The notes under the pieces were generated by a model, which worked only from the letters and a program-made list of their open reading frames with translations, had not been told where the DNA came from and did no database searches. The position numbers and the translations under genes are program-made. Positions 50,734 to 63,682 of a stretch of DNA of 64,000 nucleotides are shown one piece after another (positions within the stretch are counted from its first letter, which is position 1; the number at the start of each line of letters is the position of its first letter). This stretch comes from Nymphaea colorata (lineage: Eukaryota > Streptophyta > Magnoliopsida > Nymphaeales > Nymphaeaceae): NCBI RefSeq assembly GCF_008831285.2, contig NC_045140.1:19404370-19468369 (forward strand), written 5' to 3'.

Positions 50734-53700
50734 ATGACAGAGCTCAAGAGGAGAGCCTCATCTCTTGAAGGAGGGGCCAATAATTGCGATGCCATAAAGA
50801 AATATAGGACGGAGGGGGCCATGCCTAGAGCTTCTATAAAGGTTCGTGTAATTAATTCCCCCCTTCCTCTTCTTTATCATCCTTTCTATTTTTCCTTTCT
50901 TCTTTTGTTGTGTCTGGCAAAATTCAACAAGTGGGTAGCTCAGCTACGTTGTCTACGTAATAATGTGTGGTTCGCTTGCTTTCTTCCTGTGGACTTTAAT
51001 AATCCGGATTGCATGCTGGTGTGAGGCCTCCAATTCCAATTAGTCTCTCTGAGTTGGATCCGTACCTAGTCTGGCACTCGGGCCTTGTCCCACCAAGTGG
51101 GCCCGAAAGCATGTTGAGTCGAGTTGGGTCAGATGGAATCGGAACCCTGCTTTGGCCCCTGCGATTAGTCGTTCTCTCTTATCCTCTTCTTTATGTTCTG
51201 TTTATCTGGATTCGGACCCACCCCACCGCCCATGTCCAACGCGTCCAACTAACCTTGTCTTGAGCGATGGATCCCTTTCGGTTCGCTCCTTATTTATGGT
51301 CTAGATTGTAGGCCACTCTACGGAAGTTATTCATATATTTATCTCTTCTTCACGCGGGATCCGTATCCCAGTCATAATATCGTCAAACTGCCCATTTGTT
51401 AGATCCCGACTTTCAGTCCGGATCATTCGCATCATAATTGATTATGTCCCGAATTCTTTGGGCATTTCATTCTGAAAAGAAAAATGATGGCAGAAAGGAT
51501 CCAGCGGAAGTATTAGTTGCCCGGAACTTGTTCCTTCATTTTAAATGATTTTTTTGGGTGTTCTTTTCCTTTCAAATTTGAACTGTAAGTGTGAATGTGA
51601 TCTTAATGGTTCAAAACCTTTTAAAACCGTTTATTGGATGACTGAATGAAAGCTTGTAAGAATGAAAATGTGGTGATATATCATTTCTCAAATATTATAG
51701 GCTATGGAATTTTATTTGTAGATTTAATCCAGTAATACACTTACTACCTTTTGGAAACATTGAAAAAGCACATAGGATTGTTGCACAGCGTGACTCATTG
51801 CATCATGTCTCCAGTAAAGAAGGTAATCCGTATTTTCTTTTGCCAAATGGTGCCTTCTTCGTTGTTGTTTTGTAAAAGTAAAGCCAAAAGATTAGGTGCA
51901 CGTTGCAGCTTTCTGGTGCAATAATAGTTCAAGAATCCATAATGCATTTCTAGGCTTTAACCATGTGACGTAGATTTCGTTTAGAACTTGGAAAATCGAC
52001 TTAAAGTTATGGTCTGTGAAATGTAGCTACACACAAAGTTTCTTCAATTGCCCATTTTTACTGTCTCGAACTTTTCTCGAACAAAAAGGAACCTACAGTA
52101 TGCTGTATGCGTTTGAAATGAAAGGTCCCTATCATAATGGCATCTAAGATTGTGCGTCGTTCTTTATTCCCATGATGGCAGTTGAATGGTGTCCGCCCTT
52201 ACAGGTAATGACAGTCGAGGGCATTGGAATTATTCTTCTATCCTCACTTTGGTAACATTTTACTATTGTTATCAAGTGCAAGGATATACGAATAACCTTA
52301 ATCATCTGCCGTGCTAAAGGTATGACCAGGGTTGGCTAAACATATCTTCCAATATTAGAGCTCCTGGATTTGGAAACAGTATATGTGAAGAAAAATTATT
52401 TAAGTGTTTTCGAAATTTTAATCATATAGATACAACAATCATATTTGAGAGCCTACAACAATATGTTTGGATGAGATATTGTGATTAATTCATAAAACTT
52501 AATATATTTTAGAGTAGCAATTTGTTTTATTCTTAGAAGATCTTGTTTTTTCACATCCAAATGAGCCAGTTGTAAATTTCTTAAAAGTTTTTGAGGATAC
52601 CGCCAAAACGACAGCTAGCATGTTGATCTCGAACAAGTTTTCTGGAATACATTGCACCGGAACCATTATCCGAATTGTGCATTTCTATGGTGAAGTTCAT
52701 GTTCCCATTTTCCAAGTAAGTGAAGAGGTATTATTGTCATTTCTTTCATTATTGAGCTTACATAATGGTACCGGTTCAATGCTCTAAATCCTGCTTCCCG
52801 ATATTGTTTCTACAATGTGAAATCTACGTGTTCTTTTTCATAGGGAAAAAGCGCATCACTGTTATTCATCATTTAGCATTTGATCTAACTTCTAGGATAA
52901 TTGCACGAGTGTTTATTTTCTATTGGTATTATTACTTCTAAGGCAATCTGCGGTAAGGTGCCCTTGTTTTACCGTCAACAAAAATGTACCTCATACCTGA
53001 GTTTATAAACAACGGGCAGGCCGGAAATAAAAATATTCTTTTCATATAAAACCCCTCAGGCCGAGGGCTAGATTGACATGGAAGCCCCACGAAACAGAAA
53101 CTAACAAATTGCAAAGCACAAAAAAATTGAATTGAGTCAGTCAGGTTGCTGATGCAGTGAATCGGCCAATTTATTAATTTTGAATTAGGTATAAACGAAC
53201 CTTAGGCTTAAGATTCATATTTTTGTTCTAGTTTGCTACTATTACAGCCATTGGCCAAAAATGCCTGCAAAAGTAAGCCCTTTATAGTTAGATACCACTG
53301 GAAAAGACGATTAATTTCATCGTGTTAAGAGGAGGGTTTGTCTTTGATTTCATTGAATAAAAAAAACATGAATCGTTTACCACTAATTAATTGTGTCATC
53401 TCAATTTCTTGACTCTTCCACCACATTAAAAAGAACGTTGACAGAGAAAATACTCAAACGCAAGGTATGGTAACTCATAAAAAATGTCTAGCAGTCTAGG
53501 TCAGATGAAGATGGGGCCGCAGCCGTGGTCTGTACGGTTGTAAAAGAAATAATTAGTTCTTACTTCCTAGTCTTCCCCATTTTTCTAGTGCTTGATTTCC
53601 CGCTGCTCGTATTTTAATCGCCTATTGGTATTTGGCAACCGTGCGTGGAACCATCATCTATTAGATGACGGCCGGGCTTATATACGGTGAGACATCTTCT

Positions 53701-56700
53701 CTGGGAATATCTGTATTAATTTTAAGACGGGTTGAGTGGATGCAGGCAAGGAATGAAAAATTCAGCGAGAAGATCACGGCCCTCCAGCAACTCGTTTCTC
53801 CCTTCGGCAAGGTACGTTCGGTGCTTCTGCTTTTACCTTTATTAATTAGCTCTTTCAGGTCGAAGCGGCCTATGTTTGAAATGTCGTGCATGTGAGTCTG
53901 TGACGTGTTCGGGTGCTTGAATATACAAAAATGACCCAAGAAAATTTTGAGTACAGAGAGAAAATTCTATGCGGATAAAAATGAGGTAGAACGTTGGCTC
54001 ATACGGGTCTTTTAGAGAATTTTTTCTTTTAAAATTGTACTTTTAAGTTGACATGTATGCGTGTGTTTTTTTCAATAGAAAAATGTCGCTGTTTGGCCGA
54101 TCTTTTAGTTACGGTCATCAAACGATACTCAAGAAGATAGAGAGCGTTAGTTGTCTGATTTTCTTGTGCTCGCTGAATAATATCACTAGCAGTGTTGAGT
54201 GATATAGTTCAATGGGCATCGACTCTTGGGGTTTGCATTGCACATGTATCAGTAACGCTGGAAAAACAACGTCAAAGAACACTAGATTATTTGTTTCATT
54301 AGATGTAGACATGCTTTGATCTGGCATCGGTAATATTGCTAAGTACGCATGAATGAACTCGTAGACGATCCATCGCTTGTATCACCAAAAAGAGACTTGT
54401 TCAAAGTCCAAACCTATGGCTTCACCAGTTCCATGGGAGAGATTCTTATGCTAATTGCTAGGGTTGATTTATAAATGTTAGTGCGAGAAAATTGTGTGTG
54501 TGTGTATCTGTGAGGTTTTTGAAGATTAGTGTACTAAGTGTGCATCACCATGAATTATTTGCAACAATGATCAGATATAATAAGTGTGCATCACCATGAA
54601 TCATTGCAACTATGATCAAACCATTATTAGATGAGTTACAAACACGTACATGTGGATTCGTTTTTCAAATGATAGTCACCTTTTTTTATTCCGACATTTT
54701 TGAACCCTCCAGGCTCCATGTCTATTTGTGCAGTTATACTGTACGAGGAATACTTAGAAATTAAAAACCACTAGGCAATCAAACAGTCGAACGGGCAAGA
54801 TTCATTTTACAGTAGTCCAAATACAAGGAGACAGAGTTCCTTTTTTTGCATATTACATGAATCATTAAAAACTTGACAAGTTTTAAATATTATAGTTGAT
54901 GTTCACCACAAACGAAGTCAGGAAGCTGTCATTGCACTAATGAAAGTATTAACAACTAAATGAAAAACTCATAGAGGTGTCTTAAAGATTAGGATGGCAT
55001 CTATCCCTTCCCTTGTTAAAATGACTATGGCACTGGATCTGAATAATGGAAGTCCTTTTGATTGTGAAAAGGCTAATGTCTGGTCTCTGCCGGTATAAGA
55101 GCCTGACATCTCCCGTCAGTGTTGGCACAATTCATAGTCGGTTGGGCCTAGCTGGCTTCCGTTAGGTCAGTGACTGGCATAGAAATTTTGCTTTGAAGGG
55201 CACAGACATATTTAGGGCCAATCAATAACATATGTGAACCATATAAAAGTGCAGGGTAAAAAAAAAAATTGTAAATGAACATCCAACAGTCTTTATTTGT
55301 CTACGAGAAAAAATATTTACTCACCAACAATAAAAGAAGTAATCAAGCGATTTTTGTGGAATATAAACTCGACTGCCAAATCTTATGAAAACATGACAGC
55401 CACGGTGCCTCTTATTCGAAAAGGTAAATGATATATATGTCTTTTATGTTTTTGAATTAAATTTGAAAATATCTTCTAAAACAAAAATTAGAGAAAAACT
55501 TGAGAAAGTTAGAGAACATCTTAAATTTTAGAGTGGCACTTACATTGTGTCCTTTTTTGAAATTGAATCCAAATTCCGGGGTACGCAATTGCCCTCCCTG
55601 AGCGAAATGCAGCTTTGCCACAGAGTAAGAGTCAGGTTGAGGTGGTTGAGGTGCGCATGTTTGATTTTTGCGGCTCCCGGGCATAGTTTTTTATCCTACC
55701 GGTTTCCTACTTGATTAATATTTGACTACTCCGCATCTGTAGGTACTTGACGCCTTTTTTGCAAGTTTTATAGCAACATATTCTAATGCTTGTTCTTGAT
55801 GTTGTGCATGTCACAGACGGACACAGCTTCGGTTCTTACGGAGGCCATGGGATACATCAAGTTCCTCCATGACCAAATACAGGTTTCTCTTCATCTCCGA
55901 ACTAGCCCCTGAATTTTATTCATAGGACAGTAATTCAAAGGCTTGAATACAGGATATTGCAGCCAAATTTTGATCCAATTAGTCGGATAAAGTAAGAAAA
56001 TTCAAATCCGATTAGTAACTCGAATTCAAATCAGCATAGAATTTTCACACTGAATATTTGAATCCTATTTCATGTAAATGACTGAACTAAAGTCTGTGTA
56101 TTTTGCACATTTAAATCCAAAATTCGACTCGAAGTCTGGATAGGCAGTATCTAGTTGGCTGGACGGAGTCTGCAACGACCGGATGTGGTCTGACTCATGT
56201 CTTCATGTTCTTTTGCCATGGAAAAGAAAGGAGGCTTGTTCGACACTTTTATTTCATCGGCTTTGTCAATATAATATTTTCTTTTATTTTTTACCATTTT
56301 AGGTTTTAAGTGCACCATATCTGCGGGGAACTCCGGTGGAACAACTACAGGTAAGGGATCTGTGTTTTCCATGTTCATCGAGTAAGATTCTTTTTAACTT
56401 CGAAGGTGGTAGTCTCTCGATGCCTGGCTGCGTGCAGTAAGTCGAGGCTTAGAGTTGAATTCCCCAATTTTCCCATTTGCCAGTAAAACCCAAAAGTACG
56501 CATTACCATCTTTCTTCTGGCCCTCCCGCCCATGACCTTTGTAACTTTACGGTTTTCTCTAAGTATAATATAAAAAATGATATCCTGCTTTGCATTTCTT
56601 GTAGGCAATAGATTGCTCGTTGAGAAGCAGAGGCCTGTGCCTTGTGCCCATCTCTTACACCCTCAATGTGGCGCAGAGCAATGGAGCAGACATCTGGGCA

Positions 56701-56727
56701 CCTGTCATGGCAAACCCTAAGTTTTGA
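50734..56727 (+). CDS. Atypical bHLH transcription regulator (bHLH153/113-like)
   Basis: Five exons, 50734-50841, 53746-53811, 55817-55882, 56303-56350 and 56605-56727, join in phase 0 to 136 residues. The helix-loop-helix is plain: [20 protein letters not shown], then [20 protein letters not shown], then VLSAPYL, followed by the subgroup tail [15 protein letters not shown] and [13 protein letters not shown]. Aligned to a canonical bHLH, the basic region (SIKARNEKF) has Ile where the E-box-contacting Glu sits and Asn in place of the following Arg. DNA binding of the usual E-box type is therefore unlikely; dimerisation is intact. The start at 50734 follows the splice acceptor and gives the short Lys/Arg/Ser leader seen in this subgroup. 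The upstream frame is open as far as 50605, but across the intron end. Confidence 0.92.
54535..54622. repeat. Two-copy tandem repeat, period 46
   Basis: TAAGTGTGCATCACCATGAA at 54535 and 54581, continuing with TT/TC..TTGCAAC and ATGATCA. It lies in the second coding intron of the bHLH gene. Confidence 0.85.
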
Positions 56728-58872
56728 CGTCATCAACTTCCGTAACCTGCGTATTCAATAAGTTAATCTTTAGTGTTTGGTGAGTGGTCAGCAAAAGATT
56801 GGAAGTAGTTAGAGAAATTGGGAGCACCTGAAAAACGGATAAAGAAGTGAAGATGGCAACTAACAACTGAAGGGTAATCCAATGCATTGTGTGTCCGAGC
56901 TGATAAAATAAGTTTGAAGAGCCAGGAGTGGTTCTCGGCGATTTTTGCGGCTGACAGAAATGTTACTAATCCAACTAAGAAGTACAACTTTGATCTTAAT
57001 ATGTGGAAATAGTTGAAGGGGGTTATTGTTTTACTAGATATTGTATTTAGTAAGATTCGTGTATGTAATGCATGTACTCATGTAACAATATCTCTTTGTA
57101 TATAGGGGAATATGATCCTTAAAAGGGTTCTGCTTTCTCAACCACAGACACGCGACACACACAAACACGTGACTTTTGAACGGAATCCTCAAATCATATC
57201 AAAATTTTCTCCAGAAGTTTTAGAAATTGTGGAAACCATGACACATGAGATGGTTAGGAAATTCTCTGCCAACTAAGCGATGACGGGCGAGAGAATGCCG
57301 GGAACGAAGCTTGGAGCTTTTTGTTCCCGCTTTGTCTTCTCTTGCAGATTTTGCAATGACTTCGGATCGCCAAAATGGTGATCTTGAGTCCACTATTTGT
57401 TAAAAAGGTCAGATATTTTTAGCTTCGTGCTTGAAAATTTCTTGACTCTCATATATAAGAACAATTTAAAGGTTCTGAAAAATGAACTACCCACAAAATT
57501 CTGTATCGTCTGCGTACTTTGGAGAAGCAATTCACCAGCTTATTCCCTTGCATTAAACCGTACTAATACACCTATAAGGAATAATTTTCCGGGATACGTT
57601 TTCATGCAAAACAGCAAACTGTTTCATTTTGTCAAATGAGTCGAACAAACACCTAAAAACCATGTGTGGTATCCAATTAAAGATTTAACAAGCACCTAAA
57701 AAAGCAACAACTCTTCTCTCTTTCGAGAAATATAAGAGAAGAAAGATTTTCATGTAACACCAACTTTTGACCATATCACTGTTCTAATTTTCTTGATATG
57801 TTCCAACTTTTATTGACAAATGTAGAATAGGAGATAAATCTATTATTACCCTCTTAGCCTTAGACAAAATCTATGTAAAAAAGAAAGGAATGAGAGCGAT
57901 ATCCCAGTTTTTTGTGGAAAAGATTAGAACATTTTACATCTAAAAGGAGAATTTTGGAAGAACATAAACTATCATGCTTTCTGAGACTCTTTTTTGACAG
58001 TTGCTATTAAAAGTGAAACCTTTATTTAAAACATTACAAATGTGACGCAAATACTTGGAATTATGCTTAAAAAAGAGGCCATTTGGTAAGAAAGTGTTCA
58101 TGAAATAATGTTCTAAGACCACCATATTATTTTCCACAAAATGGGTGTGATTGATAAATCCAATGATCAACCATTGGACATAATCGCACAATGTATTCTG
58201 GAACAAAAACGTGGTTTATTTGAAATGTGTTTTAAGAACATAATGTTCCTTTTACCAGACGCCCCTCGTAGGGTTTGAAAAGAAAATTTGTCAAGAACAA
58301 AGTTTCCAGTTAGCAGCCCATAAAAGGTAACGTGATTAAAACAAGTTAATATCATACAAACATAGGTCTGGAGGAAAATTAAAGTCCACTGGGTTTCTAT
58401 GCACAATGGATTATATGGATCCCATGCAGCTATGCATCAGATCCAAGTAATCAAACATTGCCTAATCCATTTCATAATCAAACCCGCAATCCAATTCCTA
58501 AATCAATCATATTCAGCAAAAATAAAGATTTGTAGTAAGTTGGAACTGAATCACCAATTGGACTTGGACTTTCTTCACGATCCTCACGAATTGGATTCCA
58601 ATACAAATTGGATGTCAGATCATATGAGACCAAGAAATATGGTAGCACACGCGCACGTATTCCAGCCAAATGGGGGACATTCTCGCAACAAATTGACGCA
58701 AAGAGGTCATCAGTTCAATTGCATGCATCCTACATGACAACTGAGATTTTGGCATATATCAAGCAGCACCACAAAAACATACAATATCCAGATTGTTGGG
58801 GCTTATGCCAGATTTAGGACCAAGACATAGTTGAAGTGGACCTCGTCTCATTACCGACATTTTATTGGATCC

Positions 58873-59030
58873 TGAGGCAGGGGCAGGTGTGGGCAATTGC
58901 CACCCAAAAGAAAAAAAAAAAACTTATTTTTATATTGACAGTTTTGGGCAATTTTTATCATTTACATGGTTGATGCCCCTAAAAAATTTTACTAGTGTGC
59001 CTTGGCCAAATATTTCTGGCTTTGCCCCTG
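58873..59030. mobile_element. Small MITE-like relic, copy B
   Basis: Starts TGAGGCAGGGGCAG and ends CTGGCTTTGCCCCTGA, imperfect inverted ends. It shares GGGCAATTGCC and the closing TTTCTGGCT.. block with copy A at 44922-45062. Confidence 0.45.
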
Positions 59031-61468
59031 ATTCAAGATAGTAGAGACTTTTTTTTTTTTTTTTTTTTGAAAAAAAGGGTTGTGATTGCATGTCAACATA
59101 AATGCTGGAAGCAGTCAGACTTCTTAGTTGTTCGCCGCCCTTTGATGGTGAGCACAGGTCCGAGTTTGATCTATTTTTTTATAAAATCAAACTCTTTCTG
59201 CTATGTGTCTATAATCTATATTGATATACTCTCATCACTAGATGTACTTAATAGAAGTATTATAATCCGAATGAGTCAGAGTTTTAGCTCAATTTTGGTT
59301 CCAGTTTCCTGATACGCTTCAAACTCATGGGTAGAGCCACATTTGCATATATAAATAATATAAACATTGATATCGAGATAAACCCATATCTATCACCAAC
59401 ATAGATCAGTTGAGCACATGAAAGCAAATCAGATTCGTATGGAAATTCATAGAGAAAAAATAAAATGATATACATATGGGGGCTTGTTTCTGCGGCCTGT
59501 TTATATTCTACAAGCCTCCAATGGCACCTTTCACAAAGCATGCATGGATGGTGGCGATTCAACTCAAGGTCACATAGGAACATGGATGAACGGCCTTGGA
59601 TGAGAAAATGAGTTGTAAAAATCGAGTTTTTTTTTTTCTGTCCTTTTGCATTGAAAGCAAGTTTTGGTAGGTACCACTTTTCTGCAAGTTGTATCTTCTC
59701 AACTTTCATCTGTGGATTGGAACGCTTTAATTTTGCAGAAGGCACCTTTCTTTGATCTGGACCATCTTGCGCTGTCTTATTGAAAGCTAAAACTAAGACT
59801 TTGATGAGACATATTTACTACATTTTACATCAACTTTGTAGTAGTAGAATGCTGTCGATGCTGGAGTTGACCATTGCCGAAACAACCCTGCTGGAGCTTC
59901 TTCCTACTGATAAATCAAATCAGAAAAATGGGAGCAGTACAGCAAAGCAGAATGCATCAAATTGCTTTACACGACATCAAAAATCAAACCAAAGTTGGTT
60001 ATACGTCTTGCATGCACAGAGTGGCGCAGGCACAGATCATATCAAACCAGAAAAAGGCAAGGCAAAATGGAGAAGCTTATCAAGTTGAAAGCATCCATCT
60101 GTCGGACCCCAAAAAGCGAAGCAAAGCAAAGAGATGACGCGGAATTGCAGAATTTCATTTTATGGGCCACCCCAGCAATTTGATCATGTCTACTGGAAAA
60201 GTTGGGCTTCCCTTGGCAGCATTGCCTCACTCATTTCAGCCAAAGCCAAACTTTGTGATTGGACACAAGAACAGTGGTGGAACACTTTTCAGCTTCGATA
60301 CAATTCAAGAGGATTTCGTTATCAGGAAGGATGTCGTCTCCATGAGTTCCTTCAAAAAAAATTGTCACCGAGCAGCAATGTCAATAGGTTTCCTGCTCTG
60401 GCCCTCGGATAAAAGGAACAAATTTGGAGGCAGAATTGACCACTCGTTTGCCGCACATTCGGAGGCCAACCACAATCTAACGACTGATTGAGTTGCAATT
60501 GCATGCTACCAAATATGCACCAAAGGCGTGGGAGCATTTTTTTTTAATTTTTTTTATAAAGAAAGTTAACATTTTAAACATTTTTATCTTTTATAATCTT
60601 TTTTACCCATTTTAAAAGTTTTTTTATTATTTTAATAAGAGCATTTTGGTCATTCTTAGTGCACCAAATTTTGTGCATGTAACCAGCTTGGTCTCACAAG
60701 GATTTGCTCATAATGTGCAATAACCAAGATGCTTCATTAAAATAAAAAAAAAAAGGTAAAAAAATTGTAAAAAAGTCTAAAATATCTATTTTTTTACCAA
60801 CATGTCAAAAAATACCACCCGCCTTCAGCTCGACGGCGCACCCCTACCTTCTTGTGGTTCAGGCAAATAGCACCAATATGCGAAAGACGTCATCTACCTG
60901 TGTTCTGTCTGACCAGCTATGCTACTTCCCTTCCCTTAAAACCAAAAGTATCAAACTATCGACAAGCCTTCCCTCGAAATTCTTTTTTACTGCTTTTCAT
61001 TTGAAAACTTTTGTCAATTCTCCTTCTCACCGCGTCTTTTGTATTCATTAGGTGAATTGGTATTGTTTTTCCACCAAATGCATGAATTTTTTGCAAAGAA
61101 TTGAAGCTTAGCAAGATTACTATAAACCTGGTTGTGTAGAAAAAACCTGACCAAATATTCTCCGAGAAACTTAGTTATTAAAGAGCAAGCTTTGTAACTT
61201 CATTTTAGGGGACTTTAGTAGGGTGTCTGGATCAACGAAATAAACTTATGAGATGTCCAAAAATGCCAGGTTTTTCACAGTTTTACAAAAATTGGGTTTA
61301 AATTCAAAACCCGATCGAACATGTTCGGTATTCAAAATGACTAAATTGCCTCTCTTTGGGATGGTGCAAATTGATTTTCTTTTCTAGAAAAATCTCGACA
61401 AAAGACTGTAAAATGGTCGAACACGATGTTAGGTGTTCGGGCCCTTAACACGAATTGTCCAAAAATTA

Positions 61469-61655
61469 CTATTAAGAAAAAATGGATAAAGCAATACCAG
61501 TCAGTGGAGATGTCAATATAGATCATCTTCGAACCAGACGTAACTTTTTCATTAGGTTCACATATGCTATTAGCAAAAAATGGATAAAGCAACTCCTGTC
61601 AGTGGATAGATCATGTTCGAATCAGATGCAACTTTTTCATTATGATCACATATGC
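61469..61655. repeat. Two-copy tandem repeat, period 98
   Basis: Units at 61469 and 61567 share AAAAAATGGATAAAGCAA, GTCAGTGGA, GATCAT.TTCGAA and AACTTTTTCATTA, in order. Confidence 0.8.
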
Positions 61656-63240
61656 ATACTCAAATTTGGATCCTAATACAAATAAAAAAAGGTTGGTATA
61701 CTGTATTTGAATCCAACTTCTAAGTCGACATTCCAAATTTTTATATTAACATCTGAATTAGAATATAAACCGCATTAAAATATGCTAACAAACCAAACTT
61801 TAAAATGGGTGCACATTGAATAAAGAATATTTATTTGAAAACTCTAGTTTGAATCTGATTAGATAAATCAGAATCAAATTCGACAGAATGTCGTTTATTA
61901 GAATATAACCTGGTCATACAGAAAAAGCCGGAAGATTCTCAAAGGTCAAAACTATCATATATATATATATATATATAAAGAAAACGATGGAGTTTTGAGT
62001 CCTTTTTGACTATTAAGTATGAGTCCCATCTTCCTGTCAAGTTGGAAGGGGCCTGACGGGGGGCCAAAAATGCGTGGCGGTTGTTCTTTCTTTCGTTCCA
62101 AGTAACTGAGAATTGTCCTTCCGTTCTGCCTGTAATAAATACTCTCTTTGTGGGTTCAACCCTTCGCTGCAATGTCATATTACTCTTCATAATAAACTAA
62201 ACATGTCACATTCTGCCTCTTAAATTACAAAAAGTCTCCTGCTACTACCCCTTCGTTTCGTTTATTAGGAAAAATTAATATTCTCAGTCCTACCACTTAT
62301 CTATAAATTGGAAAGTAGAATCATGCTTTATGATTCAAGATTCTTGTAATAAAAACCACACTTCTCGCAAAAACTGTCTATAACTATAGGAACCCAAGGT
62401 GAACTCTTGCTAGACACGGAAGAGGGTAGCTGCAATTTTCTTTTAACAATACCCTTGTGTTGAATTACATTAATTTTTTTCTTTTTGTTTTTTCAAGTGG
62501 CATAACACATCTGGTCCAAGAAAGGTGAAGTTGTCAGGTTGATTTTTCGTAAGCACTATTTCTTTAGGTTGTACTTCACTGTGCGTATATATATAACACT
62601 CTAGTCTAGTCAACAGATGTATTGAGTGTCTCAAAACAATATTATATTATATAAGTAAAAACCAGACAATTTTTTTTAATTAAAAATGATTTTAAATAAC
62701 ATATAAACATTCTAGTATGTTTCTACAAACTATTTTAATATAAAACGTGTTTTGAATCAGATTGTTTTTATGAAAAATTGATTATATATATTCGAAAAAC
62801 ATGGTTGAACTAATCGATGAAAGTTGGCAGTTAGATTGATTCTTGTAAATGCTACTGAATGCTTAATACACAAGCTAATCCTAAAACAACCCAGTAACTT
62901 GGGGTTCGGCCTCTCTCGCTTTTACTTTTTTGGAGTAGGAGTGCGGTCTTTGGGTGGGTAAAAGCTGCTTGATCTTTTTACTAAATTCTTTAGCGAGCAT
63001 GGTTGGTTGAAGCCTGAAGCCTTACCTACCCACACTTCTCAGCCTGCCTGAAAGTGGACGCTCCTGCCGCCTTCCCTTCCTTGGATACACTCGTAATATG
63101 ACTTGGATTATGGAACCCAAAACAGAAAAGAAGAAGAGGGAAGAAAGGTTCGAGTCCACTATTGCTAGCCACACATTCTTGAATCTACTCTCCGCCACAA
63201 ATTTCGCTTCCTCCCAACTATCCCCCCACAGCACGAGATT

Positions 63241-63496
63241 GAGGGAGAGATACACCCCAAGAAATGGTTGAGAAATCAATAAACACTTCTGTTGCAGAAC
63301 TTGCTTCAGCCAGTCCAGCGGACTCCCTCTCTCTCTCACAGATATATCTTTGATCAGAATCGTTTCCTTTTTTGTGGGTTTCTGGAATTGATGTGTGCGA
63401 GTTGATCTCTCTGTGGTGGGGAAGGTGTTGGTTGTTGAAGCATACGGAAGGAGAGGTGGGTCGGGGGGAATAGCAGAGAAGGGGAAGCAGTTAGTG
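63241..63496 (+). other. Probable 5' UTR of the B-box gene
   Basis: Contains a CT run (63328-63340) and a G-rich stretch before the ATG. No splice signal is needed between it and the start. The transcription start is not determined. Confidence 0.4.
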
Positions 63497-63682
63497 ATGA
63501 AGATCCAGTGTGATGTGTGCGAGAAGGCGCCGGCGACGGTGATATGCTGCGCGGACGAGGCGGCGCTGTGTGCGAGGTGCGATGTCCAGGTGCACAAGGC
63601 CAACAAGCTGGCCAGCAAGCACCAGCGCCTCCCCCTCCACTCCCTCTCCTCCGCCAACTTCCCCCGCTGCGACATCTGCCAG
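63497..63682 (+). CDS. B-box zinc-finger protein, first coding exon (BBX24/25-like)
   Basis: Encodes MKIQCDVCEKAPATVICC.. through one full B-box and into the second. Zinc ligands of the first box are Cys5, Cys8, Cys17/18, Asp20, Cys25, Cys28, His33 and His42. The linker NKLASKHQRLPLHSLSSANF leads to Cys58 and Cys61 of box 2 (RCDICQ). These features fit group IV plant BBX proteins such as STO/BBX24 and BBX25, nuclear regulators of light signalling that act with HY5 and COP1. The family usually splices right after CDICQ; here the CAG at 63680-63682 is followed by GCATCT, a probable GC donor. If not spliced, the frame runs 42 low-complexity residues further to a stop at 63811. The rest of the gene lies beyond the window. 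An in-frame ATG at about 63395 adds residues not typical of the family, so 63497 is preferred. Confidence 0.92.

Larger units (their letters stand above)
56728..63240. other. Intergenic between the bHLH and B-box genes
   Basis: About 6.5 kb, mostly AT-rich. Contains a MITE-like relic (58873-59030), a poly-T run at 59050-59069, a 98-bp tandem repeat (61469-61655), an (AT)n run at 61957-61977 and very T/A-rich DNA at 60535-60810. Open frames near 57940-58740 and 59780-60490 match no protein I recognise and show no convincing splice pattern. Confidence 0.6.

Noticed and set aside
58399-58737. 112-residue open frame on the plus strand
   Set aside because: No known motif and atypical composition; likely chance or old repeat DNA.
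60162-60491. 109-residue open frame on the plus strand
   Set aside because: Several overlapping frames occur together and none is recognisable; not called as a gene.
63147-63157. GGTTCGAGTCC, a T-loop-like word
   Set aside because: No acceptor stem, anticodon arm or D-arm could be found around it, so no tRNA is called.
63022-63675. A 217-residue open frame on the minus strand
   Set aside because: It is antisense to the B-box exon and its leader; its composition follows from the GC-rich B-box codons and it resembles no known protein.
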